The translations under genes and the position numbers were made by a program. From assembly GCA_963807775.1 (NCBI GenBank), contig CAWECY010000004.1:730971-794970 (forward strand): a stretch of 64,000 nucleotides of DNA, written 5' to 3'. Origin of the DNA: Bog-473 sp963807775. GTDB lineage: Bacteria > Actinomycetota > Acidimicrobiia > Acidimicrobiales > RAAP-2. The notes under the pieces were generated by a model. That model saw only the letters and a program-made list of their open reading frames with translations. It did not search any database and was not told the origin of the DNA. Position 1 is the first letter of the stretch, and each line of letters starts with the position of its first letter. Positions 1 through 10,293 of the stretch are shown here, piece after piece.

Positions 1-2041
1 CCGCCTCCATGATCGCGGCCACCTCGTAGGCGAACGAGGCGTCGTAGACGAGGGCGGCCGGGTTGGTGGAGGCCAGCAGGGGCGACTGCCCGTCGTCGTG
101 CTGCAGGCCCTCGCCCATGAGGGTGGTGCGCCCCGCCGTGCAGCCGGCCAGGATGCCGCGGCCGCGCATGTCGCCCAGCGCCCAGGCCAGGTCGCCGACC
201 CGCTGGAAGCCGAACATCGAATAGAAGAGGTAGACGGGCACCATCGGCTGGCCCCAGGTGGCGTACGCGGTGGACAGCGCGATGAAGGTGGACAGCGCGC
301 CGGCCTCGGTGATGCCCTCCTGGAGCATCTGCCCCGAGGCGCTCTCGGCGTAGTTCAGAGGCAGGTCGGCGTCGACCGGGATGTAGTGCTGCCCGTCGGG
401 CGCGTAGATCTTGGCCTCGGCGATCAGCGGCTCGAGCCCGAAGGTGCGGGCCTCGTCCGAGACGATGGGCGCCACCAGCGAGCCCACGGTGGGGTCGCGC
501 ACCAGGTTGCGCAGCAGGCGGGCGAACACCATGGTCGTCGACACCGATTGCTTCCCCGACCCGGCGGCGAACTCCTCGAACACCTTGGCGTCGGGCCGCA
601 GCGCCGGCGTGGGCCGGACCACGCGGACGGGCAGCGGGCCGTCGAGGACGCGGCCCCGCGCCCGCAGGTACTCCATGGCGTCGGAGCCCTCGGCCGGGCG
701 GACGTAGGGCGGGTCGCCCTCGAGCGCGGCGTCGGGGATGTCGTCGGTCATGTACAGGCGGTCGCGCAGCGCGCGCACCTGGGCCTTGGTCATCTTCTTG
801 ATCTGGTGCGTGGCGTTGCGCGCCTCGATCTCGGGGCCCAGCGTCCACCCCTTGATGGTCTTGGCCAGGATGACGGTGGGGGAGCCCTTCTGCTCGGTGG
901 CCAGCTTGTAGGCGGCGTAGAGCTTGCGGTAGTCGTGCCCGCCGCGGGGGAGCGACACGCAGCTCGTCGTCGCTCAGGTCCTCGACCATCTTGCGCAGGC
1001 GGGGGTCGGGGCCGAAGAAGTGCTCCCGGATGTAGGCCCCCGACTCGACGGCCAGCTTCTGGTACTCGCCGTCGACGGTGGTGTTCATGCGGTCGAGCAG
1101 CACGCCGTCGACGTCCTTGGCCAGCAGCGCGTCCCAGCGCGAGCCCCAGATCACCTTGATCACGTTCCAGCCCGCGCCCCGGAACACCGCCTCGAGCTCC
1201 TGGATGATCTTCCCGTTGCCGCGCACCGGCCCGTCGAGCCGCTGCAGGTTGCAGTTGACGACGAAGATCAGGTTGTCGAGATGCTCGCGGCCGGCCACGC
1301 CCGAGGGCGCCGATGGACTCGGGCTCGTCCATCTCGCCGTCGCCCACGAAGCACCAGACGCGGCTGCCGCTGGTGTCGACGAGGCGGCGCAGGTTGAGGT
1401 AGCGGTTGACGTGGGCCTGGTAGATGGCGGCGATGGGCCCCAGCCCCATGGAGACGGTGGGGAACTCCCAGAAGTCGGGCAGCGAGCGCGGGTGGGGGTA
1501 GCTGGGCAGGCCGTCGCCCCCCACCTCGTGGCGGAAGTTGTCGAGCTCCTTCTCGGTCAGGCGGCCCTCGACGTAGGCCCGGGCGTAAATGCCCGGGCGA
1601 CGCGTGCCCCTGGAAGAAGACCTGGTCGCCGAAGCCGCCGTCGGCCTTGCCGCGGAAGAAGTGGTTGAAGCCGACCTCGTAGAGCGCGGCCGAGCTGGCG
1701 TAGGTGGAGAGGTGCCCGCCGATGCCCTCGGTGCGCGTGTTGGCCCGGGTGACCATGGCGGCCGCGTTCCAGCGGATGTAGGCGCGGATGCGCCGCTCCT
1801 GGTACTCGTCGCCGGGGAACCAGGGTTCGGCGTCGGCCGGGATGGTGTTGACGTAGGGCGTCGAGACGGTGGCCGGGAACTCGACCTGCTTGGTGCGCGC
1901 CCGCTCCAGGAGCTTCATGAGGAGGTAGCGCGCCCGGGCCCGGCCCCGGGCGTCGACGATGGCGTCGAACGAGTCGAGCCACTCCTCCGTCTCTCCCGGA
2001 TCGGTGTCGGGGACTTGGTGGCTGATCCCGTCGAACAGCAT
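1..2041 (-). CDS. aceE: Pyruvate dehydrogenase E1 (AceE), frameshifted, C-terminus beyond window
   Basis: Homodimeric-type E1: thiamine-diphosphate-dependent decarboxylation of pyruvate and acetyl transfer to the lipoyl group of E2. Reading left from the ATG at 2041 the N-terminus is MLFDGISHQ. Later come the conserved FQGHASPG, the GLPSYPHP segment, FPTVSMGLGPI, and the ThDP-binding GDGEMDEPES near 1320-1345, then KTIKGW, YSMFGFQR and GEGLQHDDG, all typical AceE landmarks. About 680 of the usual 890-920 residues are present. The frame breaks near 1592, 1300 and 960; at the first two an extra G sits in a GGG run. A sequence-error explanation is far more likely than decay, because the protein continues exactly across each break. 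Divergent from rnhA; its partners lpdA and E2 lie just beyond. Confidence 0.93.
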
Positions 2042-2108
2042 TTCTCCACGGTACCGGGAGGCGGGGGACCACCACGACCACCGGTCGCGGGTGTGACACA
2101 TTTGTCCC

Positions 2109-2574
2109 ATGTCACCCGAGAGCGGCCCGATCGTCGTGTACACGGACGGCGCGTGCCGGGGCAATCCCGGTCCGGGCGGGTGGGCCTGGGCCGTGCCCGG
2201 CGGCGCCTACGCCAGCGGCGCCGAGGCGCCACACGACCAACCAGCGCATGGAGATCACGGCGGCGCTCGAGGCCCTGCGCGCCCTCACGCCCGACGCGCC
2301 CGACGGGGTGGAGGTGGTGAGCGACTCGACCTACGTCGTCAAGTGCTTCACCGACGGCTGGTGGCGGGGATGGCAGCGCCGCGGCTGGAAGAACTCGCAG
2401 AACAAGCCGGTGGCCAACCGCGACCTGTGGGAGCCGCTCATCGAGCTCGCGCTGTCCTCCGAGGTCGCCGTCAGCTGGCGTTGGGTGAAGGGCCACTCGG
2501 GTGACCGCTGGAACGACAGGGTCGACGAGTTGGCCACCCAGGCGGCCGATCTGGGGAGCGGAACGAGCGGCTGA
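2109..2574 (+). CDS. rnhA: Ribonuclease HI, one frameshift
   Basis: Hydrolyses the RNA strand of RNA/DNA hybrids. The protein starts MSPESGPIVVYTDGACRGNPG, with the first catalytic Asp in YTDGA. After a frame change near 2230-2236 it continues TTNQRMEITAALEAL (catalytic Glu), SDSTYVV (Asp) and WNDRVDELA (last Asp), so the whole DEDD set is present. Total length of about 155 aa equals the normal single-domain enzyme. The start is 67 bp from the divergent aceE start, so the two probably share a promoter region. The break consists of one extra base in a C-rich stretch and is probably a sequence error. Confidence 0.92.
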
Positions 2575-2732
2575 ACTGGGCCGGCGCCGGACTGGGCGGT
2601 ACGGTCCGAACGGTAGGCTGCAGGGGTCAACGCGCAGGGCATGGAGAGGACTCTCGCCAGTGCGATCGGGTTGTTCCGGGGAGGCCGAGCGCGCCGGACG
2701 GACGTCGTGAGCACACAGGGAGAGGAAAGGCG

Positions 2733-4148
2733 ATGGCAGGCGAGGACGAGTTCGACATCGTCGTGATCGGCGGTGGTCCCGGCGGCTACGCCACTGCGCT
2801 CTACGGGGCCGCGGCGGGCCTCTCCGTCGCCATCGTCGAGCGGGACAAGGTGGGCGGCACCTGTCTGCACCGCGGCTGCATCCCGGCCAAGGAATTCCTC
2901 GAGACGGCCACCGTCTACCGGACGGTCGAGGGCTCCAAGGAGTTCGGCATCGACATCTCCGGCGTCTCGGTCGACTTCTCGGTGAGCCAGGACCGCAAGA
3001 ACGCCGTGGTGGGCAAGCTCTACAAGGGCCTGGCCGGATTGCTCAAGGGCCGCAAGGTCACCACGCTGACCGGCACGGGCACGCTCAAGGCGGACCACCG
3101 CGTCGAAGTGGTCGACGGGGAGGATGCCGGCCGCGTCATTGTCGGCCGGAACGTCGTCCTGGCGGCCGGATCGGTACCGTTCCTGCTGCCCGGCTTCGAG
3201 GTCGACGGCCGCCTGATCATGACGTCGGACGAGTTCCTCGACCTCAGGGAGCTCCCGGCCTCGGTCGTGGTCATCGGCGGCGGCGTCGTCGGGTGCGAGT
3301 TCGCCTCGCTCCTGGCCGACCTCGGCTCCAAGGTGACGATCCTCGAGGCGCTCGACACCATCCTCCCGGGCTGCGACGACGACATCACCCGCCTGCTCGT
3401 CCGCTCCTTCAAGAAGCGGGGCATCGACATCATCACCGGCGTGAAGGTCGAGGGACACACGCCGTCGGCGGACGGGACGATGACGACGGTGAAGGCGGGG
3501 GACCAGACGTTCGATGCGAGCGCGGTCGTCGTGTCGGTGGGCCGGCGCCCCCGCACGGAGGGTCTGGTGGCCGACGGGCTGGGCGTCGAGATGGACCGGC
3601 GCGGCTTCGTGGCGACCGACGAGTACCAGCGCACCGGCGTCGACGGCGTGTTCGCCGTGGGTGACATCGTGGCCGGCACGCCGCAGCTGGCCCACGTCGG
3701 GTTCGCCGAGGCCATCGTGGCGGTGAAGACCATGCTGGGCGAGCCGGTCGTGCCGGTCGACAACGCCAAGGTGCCGTGGGCCATCTACTGCCGCCCCGAG
3801 GTGGCCTTCTGCGGCATGACCGAGGCGCAGGCCAAGGAGGCGGGCATCCCGGTGGTGACCAAGAAGGACCCCTACGGCGGCAACAGCCGGGCGCAGATCA
3901 TCGGCGACACCGAGGGTGTCGTGAAGATCATCGCCGAGCAGCGGCCCGACGGGACGGCCGGACGGATCCTGGGCGTGCACCTCTGCGGGCCCTGGGTGAC
4001 CGAGCAGCTCGGGGCCGGCTACCTGGCCGTCAACTGGGAGGCCTTCCCCGAGGAGGTGGCGCAGTTCATTCAGCCCCACCCCTCTTTGTCCGAGACATTC
4101 GGTGAGACCATGCTCGCGTTGAGCGGAAGGGGACTGCACGTTGGCTGA
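2733..4148 (+). CDS. lpdA: Dihydrolipoyl dehydrogenase (E3)
   Basis: Flavoprotein that reoxidises dihydrolipoyl groups of 2-oxoacid dehydrogenase complexes with NAD+. Intact, 471 aa. The FAD-binding GGGPGGYATA lies at residues 13-22 and the redox disulfide in GGTCLHRGCIPAK near 41-53. A second nucleotide-binding motif (VVIGGGVVGCE) is near 180, and a C-terminal QPHPSLSE supplies the catalytic His-Glu pair. A purine-rich GAGGAAAGG lies just upstream of the ATG. Its last 8 bases overlap the TTG start of the E2 gene, which implies translational coupling. It could serve both the pyruvate and the 2-oxoglutarate complexes. Confidence 0.95.
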   Translation: MAGEDEFDIVVIGGGPGGYATALYGAAAGLSVAIVERDKVGGTCLHRGCIPAKEFLETATVYRTVEGSKEFGIDISGVSVDFSVSQDRKNAVVGKLYKGLAGLLKGRKVTTLTGTGTLKADHRVEVVDGEDAGRVIVGRNVVLAAGSVPFLLPGFEVDGRLIMTSDEFLDLRELPASVVVIGGGVVGCEFASLLADLGSKVTILEALDTILPGCDDDITRLLVRSFKKRGIDIITGVKVEGHTPSADGTMTTVKAGDQTFDASAVVVSVGRRPRTEGLVADGLGVEMDRRGFVATDEYQRTGVDGVFAVGDIVAGTPQLAHVGFAEAIVAVKTMLGEPVVPVDNAKVPWAIYCRPEVAFCGMTEAQAKEAGIPVVTKKDPYGGNSRAQIIGDTEGVVKIIAEQRPDGTAGRILGVHLCGPWVTEQLGAGYLAVNWEAFPEEVAQFIQPHPSLSETFGETMLALSGRGLHVG

Positions 4149-5621
4149 CGTGATGATGCCGCAACTCGGCGAGACGGTGACCGAAGGGACGATCACCCGC
4201 TGGATGAAGGCGGTCGGCGACGCGGTCGAGCGGGACGAGCCGCTCTTCGAGGTCTCCACCGACAAGGTCGACTCCGAGGTGCCCTCGCCGGCGGCGGGCG
4301 TCCTCAGCGAGATCCTCGTCCCCGAGGGCGAGACGGTCGAGGTCGGCGTGAAGCTGGCCGTGATCGGCGACGGCGCCGCGTCGGCGGCGGCCGCACGGTG
4401 CACCCGCCGCGGCCGCTGCCGAGCCCGCGCCCGCTGCGGCCGCGCCAGCTGCGCGCCGCTCCTGCGTCCGCAGCCCGCCGCCCGCAGCCGGCGGTCGCAC
4501 CCCCAGGACGTGCGCCACCGCCACCGCCGCGCCACCGCCGGCGCCCGCCCCCGCACCGGCGCCCGCACGCCGCGCCCGGCACCGTCGGCCCAGAGCAACG
4601 GCGACGGCGTGCGGGCCGAACCTGCTGTCGCCGATGGTGCGCAAGCTGCTGGCCGAGAACGGGATCAGCGAGACCGAGGTGACGGGCACCGGCTCCGGTG
4701 GGCGCATCACCCGCGACGACGCCCAGCGTGTGGTCGACGCGCGCCGGGCCGCGGCCACCGCCGCCGGCTCCGACGCCACCGCCGCCGCCACCGCCGACAC
4801 CGAGCGCCACCGCAGCGCCAGCGGCCCCGCCCGTCCAGGCCGCGCCCGCCGCACCCGTGGCACGGGCGCCGCAGGCGCCGCCGGTCTCCATGGCCTCGTT
4901 CCGGGCCGCCGGTGACCAGATCGTGCCCTTCTCCAACATGCGGCGCCGGACGGCGGAGCACATGGTGCGTTCGAAGGCCACCTCGCCCCACGCGTTCATC
5001 GCCAACGAGGTCGACTTCGAGAGCGTCGAGCGGGTGCGCAAGGCCTGGGGCGAGCGCTTCAAGGCCGAGGAGGGGTTCGCGCTGACGTACCTGCCCTTCG
5101 TCGCCCGGGCCGCCGTGGAGGCGTTGCGCGACTTCCCCTTGCTCAACGCGTCGGTGGTCGACGACTCGCTGCTCGTCCACGCCGAGGTGAACCTCGGGAT
5201 CGCGGTCGACCTCTCGCACGAGGGCCTGATCGTGCCGGTCATCCACCGGGCCGAAGAGGTCACGCTGCGCGGGGTGGCCCGGCGCATCCGCGACCTGGCC
5301 GAGCGGGCCCGGGGCCGTCAGCTCAACGCGGACGACATCGCGGGCGGGACGTTCTCCATCACCAACGACGGCCCCTTCGGGACCTACTTCACGGTCCCGA
5401 TCATCAACCAGCCGCAGGTGGCGATCCTGGCCACCGACGGCATCGCGCGCCGGCCGGTGGTGGTGACGCAACCCGACGGGTCCGAGTCCATCGCCATCCA
5501 CTCGACCGGCATCCTCGGCGTCAGCTGGGACCACCGGGCGGTCGACGGCGCCTACGTGTCGCTGTTCCTGCGCAAGGTCGCCGACCTGCTGGGGAGCCGC
5601 GACTGGGCCGCGGAGCTCTAA
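4141..5621 (+). CDS. sucB: Dihydrolipoamide acyltransferase (E2 of 2-oxoacid dehydrogenase), frameshifted
   Basis: E2 core: carries the lipoyl arm and transfers acyl groups to CoA. The N-terminal lipoyl domain ends with the lipoylated lysine in STDKVDSEVPSPAAG (residue ~43). A Pro/Ala-rich linker follows, then a peripheral-subunit-binding domain (VRKLLAENGI, near 4635) and the catalytic domain, ending with SWDHRAVDGAY, which contains the HxxxDG motif. Frame breaks fall in the GC-rich linker (about 4395-4620) and near 4790; each shifts by +1. Actinobacterial E2s named SucB often serve AceE as well as 2-oxoglutarate dehydrogenase. The neighbours aceE and lpdA make pyruvate dehydrogenase E2 (aceF role) equally possible. 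The TTG start overlaps lpdA. Confidence 0.9.
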
Positions 5622-5631
5622 GGCCGCGCCG

Positions 5632-6292
5632 GTGCTGCGCGTCCGGTCGCTCGGGACGGTTCCCTACCACGAGGCGTACGCGCTCCAGCACGCCCTGGCG
5701 ACCGAGGCGGCCGACGACTACCTGCTGGTCCTGCAGCACCCGCACACCTACACGCTGGGTGCGCACGCCGACGAGCGCCACGTGCTGGTCGACCCGGCGA
5801 CGGTCGGCGCGGTGCTCGAGCGCACCGACCGCGGCGGCGACGTCACGTACCACGGGCCGGGCCAGCTGGTGGCCTACCCGATCGTCACGGTGCCCGACGA
5901 CCCGGCCGTCGGGTCCCGCGCACGTGCACCGGCTCGGAGCAGGTCGTCATCGCGACGCTGGCCGACCTCGGCCTGAGCGGGGCGACGAGCGAGGACGAGT
6001 ACCCGGGCGTCTGGCTCGACGCCGGCGGCCCGCATGCCCGCAAGATCGCCGCCATCGGCGTGCGCACGCTGCGCGCCGGTCCGGGGCGGCGCCGCACCCT
6101 CCACGGCGTGGCGCTCAACGTGAGCACCGACCTGGCCATGTTCGGCCACATCGTGCCGTGCGGCATCGCGGATCGCGGCGTGACCTCGCTGCGCGCCGAG
6201 GGCATCGACGTTCCGCTGACGCAGTGGTCGTCGACGCGTTCGTGGCGCGCGCCGCCGCGGTGTTCGGCGCGGGCGGCATCGACCGCCACGAC
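5632..6292 (+). CDS. lipB: Octanoyl-[ACP]:protein octanoyltransferase, frameshifted
   Basis: First step of lipoate synthesis: moves octanoate from acyl carrier protein to a target lysine of E2. Starts GTG ten bases after the E2 stop. Diagnostic motifs are GGDVTYHGPGQLVAYPI (near 5840), the catalytic lysine in RKIAAIGV (near 6040) and the catalytic cysteine in HIVPCGI (near 6150). The frame changes near 5912, 5934 (each +1) and 6222 (-1). No stop codon is visible in any frame between the LipB C-terminus and the LipA N-terminus, so the 3' end is set by the presumed lipA start. With lipA and E2 this forms one lipoylation operon. Confidence 0.88.
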
Positions 6293-7263
6293 GTGCGTGC
6301 AGGGCCCGGCCGACGCACCGGGCAGCCGTCGGCGGCGGGGGAGCGCCCGCTCCTGCGCCGGCTGCGCCAGGCGGGGGTGGCACCCGAGGACGGGCCTCGA
6401 CATCGGGCAGCGCAAGCCGGACTGGGTGCGGGTGCCCGTGCGCATCGGCAAGGGCTACCGCCAGCTCGGGTCGACCGTCCACGACCTCGGGCTCGTCACC
6501 GTGTGCGAGGAGGCGGGGTGCCCGAACATCTACGAGTGCTGGGCCGACGGCACGGCGACCTTCATGATCAACGGCGAGCGCTGCACGCGGGCGTGCGGCT
6601 TCTGCCAGGTGGACACCCGCCATCCGCTCCCGCTGTCGCCCGACGAGCCCGAACGGGTGGCCCAGGCGGTGGAGCGGATGCGGCTGGGGCACGCCGTGGT
6701 CACCTGTGTGGCCCGCGACGACCTGCCCGACGGCGGCGCCGGCGCCATGGCCGAGACCATCAGGGCCATCCGGTCCCGCACGCCCGAGACGACGGTGGAG
6801 GTCTTGATCTCGGACTGCCGTGGCGACGCGGCGTCGCTGGACACGATCTTCGAGGCCCGTCCCGACGTGTTGAACCACAACATCGAGACGGTGGCCCGCC
6901 TGCAGCGGGCCGTGCGGCCCTCGGCCGGCTACGCCCGCAGCCTGGCGCGTGCTCGCCCGCGCCGGGCAGGCGGGGCTCGTGACCAAGTCGGGCCTGATGG
7001 TGGGGCTCGGCGAACGCGAGGACGAGGTCGTCGCCACCATGGCCGACCTGCGCGGCGTGGGCGTCTCCATCGTCACGATCGGGCAGTACCTGCGGCCGAG
7101 CCGGGACCACCTCCCGGTCTCGCGCTACTGGGCGCCCGAGGAGTTCGACCGGCTGCGCGAGGCCGGGACGGCGCTCGGCGTGGCCCACGTGGAGGCGTCT
7201 CCGCTCACCCGATCGAGCTATCACGCCCGCGAGGCGGCCATGGCCGCCGGTCAGGGGGCCTGA
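6293..7263 (+). CDS. lipA: Lipoyl synthase (radical SAM), frameshifted
   Basis: Inserts two sulfurs into the octanoyl chain on E2. The auxiliary cluster motif CEEAGCPNIYEC and the radical-SAM CTRACGFC are both present near 6505-6605. They are followed by VARDDLPDGGA, the NHNIETV segment and a GLVTKSGLMVGLGE stretch. It ends ASPLTRSSYHAREAA, normal for LipA. Frame changes occur near 6391 (extra C before CTCGAC) and 6947 (+1). A GTG at 6293 is the most upstream reasonable start. The enzyme would act on octanoyl-E2 made by the preceding LipB. Confidence 0.9.
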
Positions 7264-7275
7264 GCCGGCGTTCTC

Positions 7276-7758
7276 CTACGCGGACGGCGGACCCCCATCC
7301 GACGTGTGATCCGTCCACTGGGCGCCGTCCCACCACCGGAGACGGGCCTGGCCGGCGGCGTCGGGGTACCAACCCGCCGGGGCCATGGCGGGAATCGGGA
7401 GCGCAGCGGGGAAGGGCTCCCATCCCGCGTAGGTCATGTGGCCCGGTCCGTACTGGCCGTTCGCGGCGGCCGCTTCGACCGCCTGCAGCTTCTTGCGAAT
7501 GTTGAACCAGTAGATCAGCGACGGGATGGCCAGGAAGTTGACGAGGATCACCAGCAGCAGCCACAGGATCTTCTCCTGGCCCGCCAGCTTCCACTGCCAG
7601 TCCGGTCGTCTCACGATGTCGATCAGGGCGACGATCAGCAGGACGAGCGATCCGATGCCGATGGCAAACCAGATGATGAAGAGGACGGCGAAGCCGATCC
7701 CCAAACCTGCGTCGTCGGCGATCGTCATGGTCGCCACAGAGTACGGCCCGACCAGCAT
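7276..7758 (-). CDS. Small membrane protein with PLDc_N-like helices and DUF2510
   Basis: Intact protein of 160 aa, or 150 aa if translation starts at the internal ATG at 7728; neither start has a clear ribosome-binding site. Two strongly hydrophobic segments (about residues 20-45 and 63-88) resemble the short PLDc_N two-helix module. They are followed by a cytosolic Ala-rich linker and a C-terminal AGWYPDAAGQARLRWWDG-type DUF2510 motif. DUF2510 is a small Trp-rich domain common at termini of actinobacterial membrane proteins, with no settled function. It is convergent with lipA (12 bp apart). I cannot name a function. Confidence 0.75.
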   Translation of the reverse strand: MLVGPYSVATMTIADDAGLGIGFAVLFIIWFAIGIGSLVLLIVALIDIVRRPDWQWKLAGQEKILWLLLVILVNFLAIPSLIYWFNIRKKLQAVEAAAANGQYGPGHMTYAGWEPFPAALPIPAMAPAGWYPDAAGQARLRWWDGAQWTDHTSDGGPPSA

Positions 7759-7903
7759 CTGGGTCGTGATCGAGTGGCAGCCGGACGTTGTGCCGAGTCC
7801 TCCCGGCCCGGCTCTTTCTCGCCGCTACGCTCGTCGGGAACCGACTCCGGGCCACATCGGCCCGTGAGCTCGAGGACACGACAGGAGACCCGGGAGAACC
7901 GCA

Positions 7904-8986
7904 ATGGCGAACGTCGCACAGAGCCCCGAGGCCGTCGTCGACCAGGCGCAGGCCCAGCCCGTGCTGACTCCGCTCACGGCCAGTGCCGTCATCCTCGTCC
8001 TCACGATCGACGACGGCGGTGAGCCGGTGGTGCAGGACCTGCTCGCCGACCTGTCCGGGCTCGCTCGGACGGTCTCCTTCCGGTCCCCGGAAAGCGGGTT
8101 GGCCGTCGTGGCGGGGGTGGGATCGGGCGCGTGGGATCGTCTTTTCACCGGCCCTCGGCCGGCCGAGCTGCACCCGTTCCAGGCCCTCGACGGCGATCCG
8201 CACCGGGCGGTGGCTACTCCGGGCGATCTCTTGTTCCACGTCCGGGCCGCGACGATGGGTCTCTGCTGGGAGCTGGCCTCGCTCGTCGTCGGACGGCTGG
8301 CGGGAGCCGCCACGGTCGTCGACGAGATCCACGGGTTCCGCTACTTCGACGAGCGGGACCTGCTCGGATTCGTCGACGGGACCGAGAACCCGACCGGGCA
8401 GGCGGCCGACATCGCGGTGACCATCGGAGCCGAGGATCCGGCGTTTGCCGGCGGGACCTACGTCATCGTGCAGAAGTACCTGCACGACATGGCGGCCTGG
8501 GACGCGCTGAGCGTCGAGGAGCAAGAGCGGGTGATCGGGCGGGCCAAGCTGTCCAACGTCGAGATGGATGACGATGTCAAGCCTTCCAACTCACACGTGG
8601 CCCTGAACACCATCATCGACCCCGACGGCACCCAGCGCCAGATCCTGCGGGAGAACATGCCCTTCGGGTCACTGGGCGACGGGGAATTCGGTACGTACTT
8701 CATCGGGTACGCCGCGACCCCCTCGGTCACCGAGCTGATGCTGCAGCGGATGTTCCTCGGTGATCCGCCGGGCAACTACGACCGGATCCTCGACTTCTCC
8801 ACTGCGGTGACGGGCAGCCTCTTCTTCGTGCCCACCGCAGACTTTCTCGACGATCCTCCGGCGTTGCCGGGTGCAACCGATGACGGAACCGGGAATGGCG
8901 AGGCCGGCCCCGAGGAGGAGACTGATCCCGTCGCCCCGGGCGACGGCTCACTGGGCATCGGCGGGCTCACCGGGTCGTCGACGTAG
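7904..8986 (+). CDS. Dye-decolorizing heme peroxidase with encapsulin-type cargo tag
   Basis: Intact, 360 aa. Heme peroxidase of the DyP family: GFVDGTENP holds the distal Asp, PSNSHVALN the proximal heme-ligand His, and ILRENMPFG the distal Arg. There is no Tat or Sec signal, so it is cytoplasmic. After the catalytic domain (about residue 310) comes a disordered Pro/Glu/Gly linker. The last residues read DGSLGIGGLTGSST, which closely match the SLGIGSL-type cargo-loading peptide that routes DyPs into encapsulin nanocompartments. No encapsulin shell gene is adjacent or elsewhere in the window. The next gene is an acyl-CoA dehydrogenase. A GGGAG lies 8 bases before the ATG. Confidence 0.93.
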   Translation: MANVAQSPEAVVDQAQAQPVLTPLTASAVILVLTIDDGGEPVVQDLLADLSGLARTVSFRSPESGLAVVAGVGSGAWDRLFTGPRPAELHPFQALDGDPHRAVATPGDLLFHVRAATMGLCWELASLVVGRLAGAATVVDEIHGFRYFDERDLLGFVDGTENPTGQAADIAVTIGAEDPAFAGGTYVIVQKYLHDMAAWDALSVEEQERVIGRAKLSNVEMDDDVKPSNSHVALNTIIDPDGTQRQILRENMPFGSLGDGEFGTYFIGYAATPSVTELMLQRMFLGDPPGNYDRILDFSTAVTGSLFFVPTADFLDDPPALPGATDDGTGNGEAGPEEETDPVAPGDGSLGIGGLTGSST

Positions 8987-9092
8987 GAGCCTGCCGGGTC
9001 GCAGCGGGTGGATCGTCGGCGTGAGAGCGAGTCGGTGCTCTCCGTCCCCGCCATAATGCTCTCGAAGGTCAGAGATCACAGCCGGAGGCCAC

Positions 9093-10250
9093 GTGTACCT
9101 GGAGTTGACGGAAGAACAGCGGAACCTGCAGCGTGAGCTCCGCCAGTACTTCGAGGCGCTCGTCGCCGACGTCGAGGCCTCGCCCTCCGACGAGCCGTCC
9201 TATACGCGCTACATCCGCCGCATGGGTCAGGACGGCTGGCTCGGCCTCGGATGGCCCGTCGAATACGGCGGTCAGGCCCGTGGGCCGATCGATCAGATGA
9301 TCTTCGTGGAGGAATCCCACTGGGCGGGGGTGCCCCTCCCGCTGCTCACCTTGAACAGCGTGGGGCCGACACTCATGGCCCTCGGCACCGATGAACAAAA
9401 AGAACGGCTCTTGCCGGGCATTCTCAGAGGGGAGGTCCATTTCTCCATCGGCTACACCGAGCCCTCGGCCGGTACCGATCTGGCCTCGCTCAAAACGCGC
9501 GCCGTGCGCGACGGCGACGAGTACGTGATCAACGGTCAGAAGATCTTCACCAGCGCGATCCAATATGCCGACTACGTCTGGTTGGCGGCCCGGACTGACC
9601 CCGAAGCCCCGAAGCACAAAGGCCTCTCGGTCTTCATCGTGCCGGTCGATTCACCGGGGTTTCATTGGACGCCGTTGGCCACCATCGTGGGCGACATCAC
9701 CAGCTCGACGTTCTACGAGGACGTTCGGGTCCCGGCCGAGAACCTCGTCGGGGCGGAGAACCAGGGTTGGAAGCTGATCACGAACCAGCTCAATCACGAG
9801 CGGGTGGCGATCTGCCCGGCCTCGGGCTTGCTGAAGAGCCTGACCGAGGTCCGCCGATGGGCGCAGGGGCATCGACTCGCGGACGGGCGCACGGTCATGG
9901 ATCACGAGTGGGTCCAGATCAGCCTGGCCAAGGCACACGCCAAGGTCGACGTGCTCAAGCTGTTGAACTGGAAGGTGGCGTGGGCTGCCGACAAGGGCCT
10001 CAATCCGGCCGATGCGTCGGCCACCAAGGTCTACGGAACGGAGCTCGCCCTCGAGATCTATCGGTTGCTGCTCGACGTCGTCGGTCAAGGGGGGTACCTG
10101 GTCGAGGGGTCGCCAGGGGCGGTCTTGCGTGGCCGCCTGGAGAACCAGGCGCGGGGCCAACTCATCTTCACCTTCGGAGGCGGGACGAATGAGATCCAAC
10201 GCGACATCATTGCCATGATCGGGTTGGGCATGCCCCGCGCGCCACGGTGA
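9093..10250 (+). CDS. Acyl-CoA dehydrogenase family protein
   Basis: Intact, 385 aa, full length for the family. FAD-dependent alpha,beta-desaturation of an acyl-CoA is the expected reaction. Visible family segments are the N-terminal helical part, the GYTEPSAGTDLASL FAD-binding strand (near residue 125), VINGQKIFTS, and a C-terminal GGGTNEIQRDIIA. The last resembles the conserved C-terminal FAD/CoA contact region. The GTG start at 9093 is chosen because GGAGG precedes it by 4-5 bases. The substrate cannot be told from sequence. Base composition is visibly less GC-rich than the pdh region, and no frame breaks are seen. Confidence 0.9.
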   Translation: MYLELTEEQRNLQRELRQYFEALVADVEASPSDEPSYTRYIRRMGQDGWLGLGWPVEYGGQARGPIDQMIFVEESHWAGVPLPLLTLNSVGPTLMALGTDEQKERLLPGILRGEVHFSIGYTEPSAGTDLASLKTRAVRDGDEYVINGQKIFTSAIQYADYVWLAARTDPEAPKHKGLSVFIVPVDSPGFHWTPLATIVGDITSSTFYEDVRVPAENLVGAENQGWKLITNQLNHERVAICPASGLLKSLTEVRRWAQGHRLADGRTVMDHEWVQISLAKAHAKVDVLKLLNWKVAWAADKGLNPADASATKVYGTELALEIYRLLLDVVGQGGYLVEGSPGAVLRGRLENQARGQLIFTFGGGTNEIQRDIIAMIGLGMPRAPR

Positions 10251-10293
10251 AGATGCCCAGGTGAACTTGACGCAATGGCAGAGGATGATTGCG

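Noticed and set aside
2331..4598. A 755-codon minus-strand frame opposite lpdA
   Set aside because: It is antisense to intact lpdA, with low-complexity Arg/Gly/Val-rich translation typical of GC-rich shadow frames.
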